Of a DNA stretch of 64,000 nt, positions 41,486-50,391 are shown piece after piece (the first letter of the stretch is position 1; every line of letters starts with the position of its first letter). The notes beneath the pieces were generated by a model. That model did no database searches, was not told where the DNA came from, and worked only from the letters and a program-made list of their open reading frames with translations. The translations under genes were made by a program, and so were the position numbers. Origin of the DNA: JBAZJI01 sp964596325 (GTDB lineage Bacteria > Patescibacteriota > Minisyncoccia > Minisyncoccales > JAGOPM01); assembly GCA_964596325.1 (NCBI GenBank), contig CAZQSQ010000001.1, positions 62,001-126,000 of the forward strand. Reading direction: 5' to 3'.

Positions 41486-43417
41486 TTAAATATCCAAATT
41501 TTTGACGTGTTGGGCCTGCGTTTGGATAAAACGCTTGCGGCTGGGCACATCCTCCCCCATCAGAACATCAAATATCTTGTCGGCTTCCATGGCATCGTCA
41601 ATGGTTACTTGCAGCATGGAGCGCGTAGCCGGATCCATGGTGGTTTCCCAAAGCTGTTCGGGATTCATTTCTCCCAAACCTTTATAACGTTGAATGGAGA
41701 TTCCCTTCTCGTTTTCCAATTTCTTCAGCTTTTCTTCCTTTTCAGTATCCGAGTAAGCATACTCGGCAATCCGGGCATTGGAAATTTTGTAAAGTGGCGG
41801 CTGGGCAATATAAATATGCCCGGCTTCTATCAGCTGCGGGAAATGCCTAAAGAAAAGCGTTAAGAGTAAAGTTCGAATGTGGGCGCCATCCACGTCGGCA
41901 TCGGTCATAATAATAATTTTGTAATAGCGCAATTTTTCAATATTAAAATCCTGCCCAATAGAAGTGCCCAAAGCCAAAACCAAAGATTTGACTTCGCGCG
42001 AGTCAAGCATTTTATCCAAGCGCATTTTTTCCACGTTCAGAATCTTACCGCGTAACGGCAATACGGCTTGGAATTTACGATCACGCCCCATTTTAGCTGA
42101 GCCACCGGCTGAATCTCCCTCCACGATATAAAGCTCTGATTCGGAAGCGTCGCGCGAAGAGCAGTCGGTAAGCTTGCCGGGAAGCGAAAGCCCTTCCAAA
42201 ACTCCCTTGCGCAAGACCGTTTCCCGCGCGGCCTTGGCGGCCTTGCGGGCGCGCACAGCCAGCAAACAATTATCAATAATTGAGCCGGCATCGCTAGGAT
42301 TGCGCTCTAAGAAATCGGCCAAAGCCTCGGAAACTACTTGCTCCACCGCGGTCTTGGCCTCCACATTGCCCAATTTGGCTTTAGTTTGGCCTTCAAATTG
42401 CGGAGTTTTTATTTTAATAGAAACCACACCATTAAATCCTTCACGCACGTCATCTCCGGTCAGATTATCTTCATTTTCCTTCAAATACCCATTTTTGCGC
42501 GCATAATCATTAAGGCAACGGGTTAAGGCTCCGCGCATACCCGCCAAATGCGTACCGCCTTCCCCAGTGTGAATATTATTGGCAAAAGAAATCTCAAATG
42601 GTTCGCGGTTTTGCGTATATTGCATAGCCACTTCCACCTCAATGTCATTTTTTACGCCCTTGGTATAAAATGGCTCTTTCTGCAAAGCTTCCTCGCCACG
42701 GGTGATGTGGCGCAAATAAGCCTTGAGCCCGCCTTCAAAATAAAAAGTATATTCAAAAGATTCTTCTTTGCGCTCGTCAATAAACTTGACACGTACGCCC
42801 GAAGTCAAGTAGGCTTGCTGGCGCAAATGCTGCAAAATCTTCTTGGCATCATATTTGATTTCTGGGAAAATTGTCGGGTCGGCGTCAAAATAAATCTTGG
42901 TGCCGTGCTTGTCGCCGCACTTGCCGTCCTTTTCTACCTGTCCCTGTGGCTTACCGATTTTATATTCCTGAAAATAGCGGTATCCATCCCGGCAAACTTC
43001 GGCACGCATCCATGTCGAAAGCGCGCAAACAACCGAGCTGCCCACACCATGCAAGCCACCTGAGACCTTATAAGCGCTGTTATTAAACTTTCCGCCCGCA
43101 TGCAGGGTGGTCAAAATCGTCTCCAAGGCAGATTTCTTGGTTTGCGGATGGATATCAACTGGAATACCGCGCCCATCGTCTTCCTCAGAAACCCGATTAT
43201 TAGGCAACAAGGTCACAGTGATATTCTTTGCATATCCTCCGATGGCCTCGTCAATGGAATTGTCCACAATTTCCCAAATCAAATGGTGCAAGCCATCGGG
43301 CCCGGTTGAGCCGATATACATGCCCGGGCGCATGCGCACAGGCTCCAAGCCCTTCAAAACATAAATGTCCGAGGCTGTGTATGATTCTTTTTTCTTTTTT
43401 TCTTCGTCTTTGGCCAT
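41486..43417 (-). CDS. gyrB: DNA gyrase subunit B
   Basis: ATPase subunit of type IIA topoisomerase. 643 aa. Seen: RPGMYIGSTG (about 32-41), the GHKL motifs EIVDNSIDEA and EDDGRGIPV, GLHGVGSSVV, a transducer domain, then the TOPRIM motifs EGDSAGGSAKMGRD and DADVDGAHIRTLL, and the C-terminal IQRYKGLGEMNPEQLW. ParE cannot be wholly excluded, but the GGSAKMGRDR and QRYKGLGEMN forms and single-copy context favour GyrB. gyrA is not in the window. In the ATP motif the usual VxDNGRG reads SEEDDGRG, a mild variation. Confidence 0.95.
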   Translation of the reverse strand: MAKDEEKKKKESYTASDIYVLKGLEPVRMRPGMYIGSTGPDGLHHLIWEIVDNSIDEAIGGYAKNITVTLLPNNRVSEEDDGRGIPVDIHPQTKKSALETILTTLHAGGKFNNSAYKVSGGLHGVGSSVVCALSTWMRAEVCRDGYRYFQEYKIGKPQGQVEKDGKCGDKHGTKIYFDADPTIFPEIKYDAKKILQHLRQQAYLTSGVRVKFIDERKEESFEYTFYFEGGLKAYLRHITRGEEALQKEPFYTKGVKNDIEVEVAMQYTQNREPFEISFANNIHTGEGGTHLAGMRGALTRCLNDYARKNGYLKENEDNLTGDDVREGFNGVVSIKIKTPQFEGQTKAKLGNVEAKTAVEQVVSEALADFLERNPSDAGSIIDNCLLAVRARKAAKAARETVLRKGVLEGLSLPGKLTDCSSRDASESELYIVEGDSAGGSAKMGRDRKFQAVLPLRGKILNVEKMRLDKMLDSREVKSLVLALGTSIGQDFNIEKLRYYKIIIMTDADVDGAHIRTLLLTLFFRHFPQLIEAGHIYIAQPPLYKISNARIAEYAYSDTEKEEKLKKLENEKGISIQRYKGLGEMNPEQLWETTMDPATRSMLQVTIDDAMEADKIFDVLMGEDVPSRKRFIQTQAQHVKNLDI

Positions 43418-43466
43418 ACAAAATAATTTATAATTTAAGACTGAAAATAACTAAGTTCGAACCCGT

Positions 43467-43498
43467 CTGCCGCCTGCCTGCCGGTAGGCAGGCGGCAG
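43467..43498. repeat. 32-bp near-perfect palindrome (REP-like dispersed element)
   Basis: The left half CTGCCGCCTGCCTGCC and the right half GGTAGGCAGGCGGCAG are reverse complements at 15 of 16 positions. It lies between pheT and gyrB in AT-rich sequence and lacks a T-tail, so a plain terminator is unlikely. Translated, the element gives RLPAGRQA, a peptide I recall from many predicted Parcubacteria proteins. Confidence 0.7.
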
Positions 43499-43565
43499 GT
43501 ATCTATTCAAATTTTAATATCTAAATCTTAAACGTAAACAATTTTTAATTATTAGATATTTTTCA

Positions 43566-45617
43566 TCACTTCCCTTTTATTTCCCAATTTTTAGATTTGA
43601 TTCTGGCGATAATATTATTGACAACATTGTCCGCATCCTGCGAGGATAAAGTTTTCTCCCTAGATTGCAAAATTATGTGGAAGGAAAGTGATTTCTTGCC
43701 CGAAGGATTATTTTTCCCCTCATAAATATCGAAAAGCTCCACATTTTTGACAAAAGCATTAGCTCCCTGCTGTATTTCAAAAATAACATTATCCACCAAA
43801 ACTTCCTCAGGGACCAAAACAGAAAGATCGCGGACAATTGAGGGGAAACGGGAAATTTCTTGATATTGGTTGTCAAAATCCGCCAGCTTGCAGATCGCGG
43901 CAAAATCAACTTCAAAGGCGGCAATACTCAGATTAAGGCCCTTGCGCTTGCCCAGCTCTGGGCTTAGCTGCCCCAAAAAGCCGACTCTTTGCCCTTCAAC
44001 TTCAATTATGGCGCAATTACCCGAAACATAAGAATCGGAGGCTTCTTGGCTAGGGATATAATGAATATCAGTAATTGCCAAACCCTCCAAGCTCGCATTA
44101 AGCGCCTGCTTGGCTTCTAAAAAAGCGTCGTGGGCGTCGGGCTTGGCGCAAACACCGGCAAAAATTATACGTTCATCCTTGGTTTGGTCGATAAGCTTGC
44201 CATGGCGGCGAAATTCCTTGCCGATTTCATAAAAACGCAGATTCTCCGTTGCACTTTGATTGGCCGCAAGAACTTTTACCAAATTAATAAGCAAGCGGGG
44301 GCGCAAAGCACGAAACTCCGAAGAGAGAGGATTCTCAAGTAAAATAAGATCCTCATCTTTTAAGAGCCAATTCTTGCTATCGTCTTCACCGATAAAACTG
44401 TAGTTAACCGTTTCAAGCCAGCCCAAAGCTTTCATTTCTTGGCGTAAAACATTAGGCCAGACAAATTGGTCAATCTGGTGGGCCGGCGCAACAATTTCTT
44501 TGGGAAATTGCGGTTCGATTTTCTCATAACCCCAAATTCTGATTATTTCCTCGATTAAATCTTCCGGCCACTCGATATCCTGCCGCCAAAATGGAACGCC
44601 GACATCCAAAACCCCGGGCTTAACCTTTTTGCAAGCAAAACCTAGGCGACCCAGTGTGGCGATAATTTCTTTTTCTGGCACACTTATGCCCAATACTTTG
44701 ACGACTTTTTCGATTGTTAAGCGGACAATTTGCTTTCTTTCTTTGGTTTTAGCCGTATCAATCATGCCCGTTGCCAATTTGCCGCCCGCCGCTTTCAAGA
44801 TAAGCTCGGCCAAGACATTGGCACCGGTCTGGGCAAACATCGGGTCTAAACCGTGTTCAAAACGAGAAGAAGCATCAGTGCGCAAACCTAAATCGCGCGA
44901 CGCCCCCCTTATCAAATGTTGTTCGAAATTTGCCGATTCGATGATAACCGTTTTGGTCTTTGCATCAATCTCTGCCGCCTTGCCGCCCTTAATGCCGGCA
45001 ATGGCTAAGGGTTTTTGCGCGTCAGTAATAAGCAGAATTCTTTCATTCAAAGAATATTCCTTATCGTCAAGGCAAGAAATTTTCTCCCCTTTCTTAGCAT
45101 AGCGGACAATTATTTCTTTTTTAGTATGGCCCGCAATCTTATCATAATCAAAGCAATGCAAAGGCTGGCCATATTGGAGCATCACATAATTGGCTGCGTC
45201 GACAATATTATTAATCGGGCGTAAGCCACAAGTTTCCAAGACTTCGCAGAGCCAGCGCGGCGAGGGGCCCACTTTAACCCCCGCAATCACCCGTGCGCAA
45301 TAGCGCGGATTAGCTTTTTTATCTTCAGAGACGACAGAGAGAAAGCTGTTAACTTTGAGCTTGCCGTCCTCTTTAAGCTTAGGCGCAACTAAGGTAATTT
45401 TTTGGTTCAAAATGGCGGCCACCTCCCAAGCAATCCCTACATGCGACAAGCAATCCGGCCGATTGGGAAGGATATCAATATCAATGGCGAAATCCTTGCC
45501 TTGTTTTTGCAGCCCGTCGATTTCAAAAACATGCAAAGCAATCTCTTGCGCCAGTTTTTCGGGCGTGGGCAATTTTTTCTTAAAATAAGATTGGAGGAAA
45601 TTATAGGAAAACTTCAT
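43566..45617 (-). CDS. pheT: Phenylalanyl-tRNA synthetase beta chain, short form lacking the tRNA-binding OB domain
   Basis: 683 aa from ATG 45617 (KFSYNFLQSYF). Usual bacterial PheT is about 790-800 aa. After the N-terminal helix region ending IDGLQKQG, the chain goes directly to DIDILPNRPDCLSH, so the EMAP/OB-type tRNA-binding insert of about 110 residues is missing. The remaining order is normal: B3/B4 (NNIVDAANYVMLQYGQPLHC), B5 (DLIEEIIRIWGYEKI), the catalytic-like core, and the C-terminal FDX-ACB anticodon-binding domain (RFPSIVRDLSVLVPEE near 588-603). It follows pheS by 89 bp of AT-rich DNA and is probably cotranscribed with it. Confidence 0.94.
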   Translation of the reverse strand: MKFSYNFLQSYFKKKLPTPEKLAQEIALHVFEIDGLQKQGKDFAIDIDILPNRPDCLSHVGIAWEVAAILNQKITLVAPKLKEDGKLKVNSFLSVVSEDKKANPRYCARVIAGVKVGPSPRWLCEVLETCGLRPINNIVDAANYVMLQYGQPLHCFDYDKIAGHTKKEIIVRYAKKGEKISCLDDKEYSLNERILLITDAQKPLAIAGIKGGKAAEIDAKTKTVIIESANFEQHLIRGASRDLGLRTDASSRFEHGLDPMFAQTGANVLAELILKAAGGKLATGMIDTAKTKERKQIVRLTIEKVVKVLGISVPEKEIIATLGRLGFACKKVKPGVLDVGVPFWRQDIEWPEDLIEEIIRIWGYEKIEPQFPKEIVAPAHQIDQFVWPNVLRQEMKALGWLETVNYSFIGEDDSKNWLLKDEDLILLENPLSSEFRALRPRLLINLVKVLAANQSATENLRFYEIGKEFRRHGKLIDQTKDERIIFAGVCAKPDAHDAFLEAKQALNASLEGLAITDIHYIPSQEASDSYVSGNCAIIEVEGQRVGFLGQLSPELGKRKGLNLSIAAFEVDFAAICKLADFDNQYQEISRFPSIVRDLSVLVPEEVLVDNVIFEIQQGANAFVKNVELFDIYEGKNNPSGKKSLSFHIILQSREKTLSSQDADNVVNNIIARIKSKNWEIKGK

Positions 45618-45706
45618 AATAATCAATTTAGAATTTAGAAATTATAATGCAGAACTTAAATTTATAATTACTAATTTTAATTCTGAATTATACATCCTAC
45701 ACTATC

Positions 45707-46738
45707 TTAGAATTGTTCCAAAAACCTGACGTCATTCTGCCTAAAAAGCCTGATGTCGTTAATCTTGTATTTCATCATGGCGAGCCTGTCAGCGCCCATA
45801 CCAAAAGCAAAACCTTGCCACTGGCGCAAATCAAGCTTGGCGGAATTAAAAACATTGGGGTGCACCATACCCGCGCCCATGATTTCTACCCAACCGTTTT
45901 GTTTGCAGACCGGGCAGCCCTTCCCGCCGCAGGCCAAACAACTCATATCCACTTCAAAACTGGGCTCGGTGAACGGGAAAAAACTGGGGCGGAGGCGGAT
46001 TTTCACCTCGCGGCCAAAAAACTTTTTCAAAAATTCCAGAATAACGGTTTTCAAATTAGCTACGGAAATATTTTCGCCAATCATCAGACCCTCAATCTGG
46101 CAAATATCAAATTCATGGCTGGCATCAGTAGCCTCATGTCTGAAAACCTTGCCCGGAACAATAATGCGCAATGGCGGATTATGGCTTTCCATATAGCGCA
46201 CCTGCATTGGGCTGGTGTGCGTCCTCAAAAGCAATGGCTCGCCCTTGATATTTTTATCCTTCAACCAAAATGTATCCCATTTGTCGCGCGCCGGATGGTC
46301 TTTAGGAATATTAAGTGCATCAAAATTATACCAAGGAGTTTCAATCTCCGGCCCGTCCACGATGGCAAAGCCCATCTGCTCGAAAATTTCCTGCGCCTGC
46401 CTTAAAACCCGGGACAAGGGATGGATGTGTCCCCTGATTCTTTTCTTGGCCGGGACAGTAACATCGATTTTTTTTACGGAAATTTGGCCAACTTTCAAAC
46501 TGTTCTCCTTTTCAAAAAGCGCTTGCCTGATTTGTTTATTCAAATTATTGGCCAGTCCGCCGATTGCCACTTTTTCCTCAGCCGACAAATCTTTTAAGCT
46601 GCGTAAAATTTTCGTCACTAAGCCTGTTTCTTTGCTTAGGTATTTATCAAAAACCGCGGCTAAATCTCCGGAATTTTTTACATTTTCCAAATCAATTTCG
46701 AACTGCTTTTTCAGTTCTTCGATTGCCATTTTGTCCAT
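45707..46738 (-). CDS. pheS: Phenylalanyl-tRNA synthetase alpha chain
   Basis: Catalytic subunit charging tRNA(Phe). 343 aa. Seen: a coiled-coil N-terminus, HPLSRVLRQAQEIFEQMGF, the class II motif 2 region RTHTSPMQVRYM, VFRHEATDASHEFDICQIEG, and motif 3 GFAFGMGADRLAMMKY near the end. A Cys-rich loop CLACGGKGCPVC (about 270-281) suggests a bound zinc, seen in part of the family. ATG 46738 lies about 5-6 nt after the predicted start, with no SD. Confidence 0.97.
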   Translation of the reverse strand: MDKMAIEELKKQFEIDLENVKNSGDLAAVFDKYLSKETGLVTKILRSLKDLSAEEKVAIGGLANNLNKQIRQALFEKENSLKVGQISVKKIDVTVPAKKRIRGHIHPLSRVLRQAQEIFEQMGFAIVDGPEIETPWYNFDALNIPKDHPARDKWDTFWLKDKNIKGEPLLLRTHTSPMQVRYMESHNPPLRIIVPGKVFRHEATDASHEFDICQIEGLMIGENISVANLKTVILEFLKKFFGREVKIRLRPSFFPFTEPSFEVDMSCLACGGKGCPVCKQNGWVEIMGAGMVHPNVFNSAKLDLRQWQGFAFGMGADRLAMMKYKINDIRLFRQNDVRFLEQF

Positions 46739-46750
46739 ATATTACAATGA

Positions 46751-46779
46751 ATTTTAGCAAATTTAACCTTAAAAGTCAA
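46751..46779 (-). promoter_or_regulatory. Promoter of pheST, near-leaderless
   Basis: TTGACT (46774-46779), 17 bp, TAAAAT (46751-46756) with extended -10 TGC. Confidence 0.75.
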
Positions 46780-46783
46780 AACC

Positions 46784-48361
46784 CTACTCCCCATACCAAC
46801 CGTAAAGATCATCATAACAATCCTTGGTCAATTTAAGATTTTTGGCGAACTTCTGAAAACAGGCCCGGCGAGGGCTCATCTGGGTAGAATATTCGCAAAC
46901 CGAACCAATACCGGAGTTGGGCCCGGCCCAATACCGGCAAGCGGCCAAATTCTCCGCGTATTCGGTCTTTTTATTCGCCCCCAAAGCAATCAGATACTTG
47001 GCCGCCGCGACAAAATTGGTGCAAACATTAAAAGGGCTGTATTTGGCCGTTGTCACACCGAAGATATATTTGGCTGAAGCGGCCGTGGCCTCCATTTTAG
47101 AACGATAGGTGGAGGGAATAAATTGCACCTGCCCTACTGCACAATTATATGACATGGGCATCGTTCGGCACTTGCTGGCAGGTATGGGCGCCTTATCGCA
47201 GATGTAGTAAAAATCCTGCCGATCGGATCTTATGGAGGGAGAGCAATTCCCGATGGCATAACCGCCCATATCGCGGCCAAGCTTTGTCTCTTGGGCGGAA
47301 ATCGCGGCTAAAAATTCTGGTCTAATCGGCAAATATTGGGAAATCCTTTTCGCAATCGCATAAGCCCGATCCGCATTGACTTTATACCCTTCAGTAATGG
47401 CATTGCTGCACAAAACGCTCAAATTTGTCGGGGTGGGTTTGTCGGGTATTAAATAGACGTATTCCGTACTATTCTCAATGGGTGAACTTTGCCACGGCCG
47501 CTTCTGCCGGGTAAAAACTCTCAGCTCATATTTTTGGCCGGGCGAAACATTAAATTTCAACGGGATACTGAACTCCTGAGAGCCCTTGCGCTTGCCATAG
47601 CTTATCTCCTTCTTGGCAATATTATCCCCGTAATATTCCACTAACAATTCATATTCGTCACTAGTCCAAGCAGTTACCCGCCCATTAATTACGGGATTTT
47701 TAGTGTCTTTTTTAGTGAAGTAATAAAACTCCGGAACCGGCGAAAAAGGCAAACAAATATCATCTGAACCTATGGCCAGACCACCCTCAACATTAAAGGC
47801 GGTAGCGCCAATACAAATGCTTTCATTGGGCATCAAACCCTTAAAAACCGTGGAAACCATGACTGTGCCGCCATCCTTAACCGAATACTGGGTTTTCCCC
47901 GGATGGGTAATAATGTATTGGCTTTGCTCTATTCTCTGAATGGTTGAAAGATTATTAAGATTCCGCTCGGAGTGATAGCCTAATTTTATATAATATTCGG
48001 CTTTGGGATTATTGGAAATCATTTTATAGCCGAACGTCACCTTCTTGGTTTTGACATCATATTTTGGACTTATCAAATGGATACCAAAACTGTCATGGTT
48101 GATATCGGTATAAATGCCGCTGCTTTCTTGGGCTAAAGTCTTTTGCTGGCCTAGACGGTCAATGGCGCTTTTAATACCCGAAACAGTTTCTGAAGATATT
48201 TGGCTATTGTTAGGCCCCGTGGCGTAATAAACTTTATTTGTCGAATCATAGCTGACTTGGGTTTTATTATAGATAAAACCACTGGCCAAATCTTGAGCGG
48301 CTAAAACGCCTCCTCCCAAAAATATTCCCGCCAAGAAGATAACTGATAATATTTTTTTCAT
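46784..48361 (-). CDS. Secreted lytic transglycosylase (SLT-type) with fibronectin-like N-terminal part
   Basis: 525 aa with a signal peptide (about 1-22, GGGVLAAQD). Residues about 60-320 are beta-rich modules with the YYIKLGYHSE and YELRVFTRQ strand patterns of fibronectin-type domains. The C-terminal 180 residues are an SLT lysozyme-like domain: RPEFLAAISAQETKLG with candidate catalytic Glu358, CAVGQVQFIPSTY and ACRYWAGPNSGIG. It contains many Cys, likely disulfides. The domain cuts the glycan strands of peptidoglycan. It starts 1 bp after the stop of the related 652-aa gene, so the two form a tandem pair in one transcript. Confidence 0.88.
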   Translation of the reverse strand: MKKILSVIFLAGIFLGGGVLAAQDLASGFIYNKTQVSYDSTNKVYYATGPNNSQISSETVSGIKSAIDRLGQQKTLAQESSGIYTDINHDSFGIHLISPKYDVKTKKVTFGYKMISNNPKAEYYIKLGYHSERNLNNLSTIQRIEQSQYIITHPGKTQYSVKDGGTVMVSTVFKGLMPNESICIGATAFNVEGGLAIGSDDICLPFSPVPEFYYFTKKDTKNPVINGRVTAWTSDEYELLVEYYGDNIAKKEISYGKRKGSQEFSIPLKFNVSPGQKYELRVFTRQKRPWQSSPIENSTEYVYLIPDKPTPTNLSVLCSNAITEGYKVNADRAYAIAKRISQYLPIRPEFLAAISAQETKLGRDMGGYAIGNCSPSIRSDRQDFYYICDKAPIPASKCRTMPMSYNCAVGQVQFIPSTYRSKMEATAASAKYIFGVTTAKYSPFNVCTNFVAAAKYLIALGANKKTEYAENLAACRYWAGPNSGIGSVCEYSTQMSPRRACFQKFAKNLKLTKDCYDDLYGWYGE

Positions 48362-48362
48362 A

Positions 48363-50321
48363 TTATATTTCTTTAATAGCTTGAATTACGTCCTCATAAG
48401 AATAGCCGGTCTTATAGTAGCAATAATTTGATCCGTTTTTCGAAGACCAAACCCTTTTCCGATAAAGTTCATTAAAACAAAAAGTGAAATCCGAAACACC
48501 CGAGGAATAATTTCCATAATCAATAAACAAGCAAAGGGGCTTAAACAGCCAATGTATATGGCCGTGATAATATGTTTGTGAGGCCATTTTTTCGGCGCAT
48601 TCAGTTCTCTTATCTGCACCATCTCCGGAAAGTTTCGTGGCGGAAAATGTCAAACCCTCGCAAACATTCCAAGGACTGGGCTCGACGGTATAATTCCATA
48701 ATTTTTTGATATTCTCGCGGGCGGCCACCCGATTAGCCATCCAAGTTCCGGGCATAAACTGCGAAATTCCCATAGCCCCGCCATAGACGCCGTCAGCCGG
48801 AGCCGAAACGCCAACTTCGCCGCGCTTAAGCCCCAATAAAGAGGTAATCTTATAAAAAGTATCGCATTGCCAGCCGCCCACTTGGCCAAGCTCAAAACAC
48901 AGCTCGTGCATCGGATAATAATCAGTGGTCGGCTTATGGTTTAAGCCACTCTCCTGCGAGGCAATGCCCAATAAAAATCCGGGGCGAATGGCCACCTTCT
49001 CGGAAATCTGGCGGGCAATCTGCAAGGCCCGGCCCAATTTGACCTTCCCAATTTCCAGCCTCTTTACGGAGCAAACATTATTATATTTTTGGGTCTTAAA
49101 ACAAACCCGCTGCCCCTCATTTTGCTTTTCAACTTTACTATCCGTAATGCCGACAATAGCCCGATAACAATATTCGGTTCCGGGTTTGGTATTTATCTGC
49201 AAAGTTTTATTTTGCGGCCCAGTTAAATAAATTTTTTCTGAATAATTAACTTTTGATGGCTTAGACGCCTCTATCCAGCGAAATTGCAGATAATACTTTT
49301 TATCCGCGAAATACGGCATGGCCTTAGCCTGAAGTTGCGCACTGTTGGCTTTAACCTCAGAGGGCGGCATGGTTTTCACCATGGGAATATTCGGGAAACA
49401 AACTTTTTGCCCCCAGGTTACTTTTATGGGGTTCAAATAAGTGGCAAAGGGCTGCATACACCAATAATCGTTGCGCCCGATTGTTTTCTCCGGTTGCTGA
49501 GCAATGGGGATATAGCCGAAAGCCTGATGATATTTTGAACCGCCCTTAACCTTAGAATTTAAGACGACCAGATTGGGCACCCCATCATCCTTCCACCAAA
49601 AAAATCCGTAACCAAAATAACGGTCTTTATTACTCACTAAAAAACTGGCATCCAAAATAGCCTTTTGCGTCTTGGGAAAATACCGGGCGCTTTCCGTAAC
49701 CACGGCGATTTTATCATCCTCTGAACCACTGGCCCCGCTAGCCTCAAAAGGCGCGAAAGAATCACCTAAAACCGTAGGAAGGCCGGCAGTATTTGGCAGG
49801 CGGTATTTGGGGTTACTGAAAAGATCATCAGGAACGGCCGGATAAATTTGCTCACTGCCCACGCTGCCAAAATACTCTTCTTGAGAATTCTTTTCGATAA
49901 GCGTTTGAGCACAGGCTTGATCGCACTGATCCTTATCAAAATAACAATTACCGCCAAGGTCCTGCTCATCTTGGGTCAGCGCCAAATCACAGGAGTGAAC
50001 ATCATTAAATTTATTACCAGTTTCAACGCACTCGCCCCTATCGCTTTGGCAATAATACATAATTGCCGGATTCTCCCGATATTCCCCAAACTCATACATC
50101 TTCCGGACGCGGTCAACTAAGTTCTTAGCCGTTCGCTCATCTTTGGCCGAATAAATAAAATTATATCCGTCGATCTTTTCTTGAAAATAATAATAACTAC
50201 TCGAAGCGTCTTTTTGGATAGTGAAATTTTTATATGCAAAAACATCCTCAGCCGCTGTTTTAGCCAATGGACTGAAGGCCAATACCAACACAAAAAACAC
50301 CAGATAAAGGCGCTTATCCAT
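48363..50321 (-). CDS. Secreted lytic transglycosylase (SLT-type), first of a tandem pair
   Basis: 652 aa from ATG 50321; a GTG 6 bp earlier would leave almost no leader. Signal peptide to about 23. Cys-rich N-terminal segments (CQSDRGECVETGNK, CYFDKDQCDQACAQ) are followed by fibronectin-like modules (TEYCYRAIVGITDSK). The C-terminal SLT domain has RPGFLLGIASQESGLN with candidate Glu457, GGAMGISQFMPGTW and further Cys. It is larger than its neighbour at 46784 and differs in the N-terminus, so this is an old duplication or recruitment rather than a recent copy. An SLT pair beside giant surface proteins suggests opening of the wall for their export or anchoring. Confidence 0.88.
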   Translation of the reverse strand: MDKRLYLVFFVLVLAFSPLAKTAAEDVFAYKNFTIQKDASSSYYYFQEKIDGYNFIYSAKDERTAKNLVDRVRKMYEFGEYRENPAIMYYCQSDRGECVETGNKFNDVHSCDLALTQDEQDLGGNCYFDKDQCDQACAQTLIEKNSQEEYFGSVGSEQIYPAVPDDLFSNPKYRLPNTAGLPTVLGDSFAPFEASGASGSEDDKIAVVTESARYFPKTQKAILDASFLVSNKDRYFGYGFFWWKDDGVPNLVVLNSKVKGGSKYHQAFGYIPIAQQPEKTIGRNDYWCMQPFATYLNPIKVTWGQKVCFPNIPMVKTMPPSEVKANSAQLQAKAMPYFADKKYYLQFRWIEASKPSKVNYSEKIYLTGPQNKTLQINTKPGTEYCYRAIVGITDSKVEKQNEGQRVCFKTQKYNNVCSVKRLEIGKVKLGRALQIARQISEKVAIRPGFLLGIASQESGLNHKPTTDYYPMHELCFELGQVGGWQCDTFYKITSLLGLKRGEVGVSAPADGVYGGAMGISQFMPGTWMANRVAARENIKKLWNYTVEPSPWNVCEGLTFSATKLSGDGADKRTECAEKMASQTYYHGHIHWLFKPLCLFIDYGNYSSGVSDFTFCFNELYRKRVWSSKNGSNYCYYKTGYSYEDVIQAIKEI

Positions 50322-50335
50322 ATTCACTTATCCCT

Positions 50336-50344
50336 ATTTTAGCA
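50336..50344 (-). promoter_or_regulatory. Extended -10 promoter of the transglycosylase pair
   Basis: TGCTAAAAT on the minus strand, about 8 nt of leader before ATG 50321. No clear -35 at 17 bp (a T-run from the neighbouring terminator occupies the place). Confidence 0.5.
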
Positions 50345-50359
50345 TTAGTTTTTCCAAGA

Positions 50360-50390
50360 AAAAAACCGCCCTTCCACAGGGCGGTTTTTA
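50360..50390 (-). terminator. Terminator of the 2926-aa protein gene
   Basis: AACCGCCC (50364-50371) pairs with GGGCGGTT (50379-50386), followed by TTTTTTTC on the minus strand. Confidence 0.9.
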
Positions 50391-50391
50391 C

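Noticed and set aside
43455..43475. TTCGAACC, resembling a tRNA T-loop
   Set aside because: No cloverleaf can be drawn; it is next to the 32-bp palindrome in AT-rich spacer.
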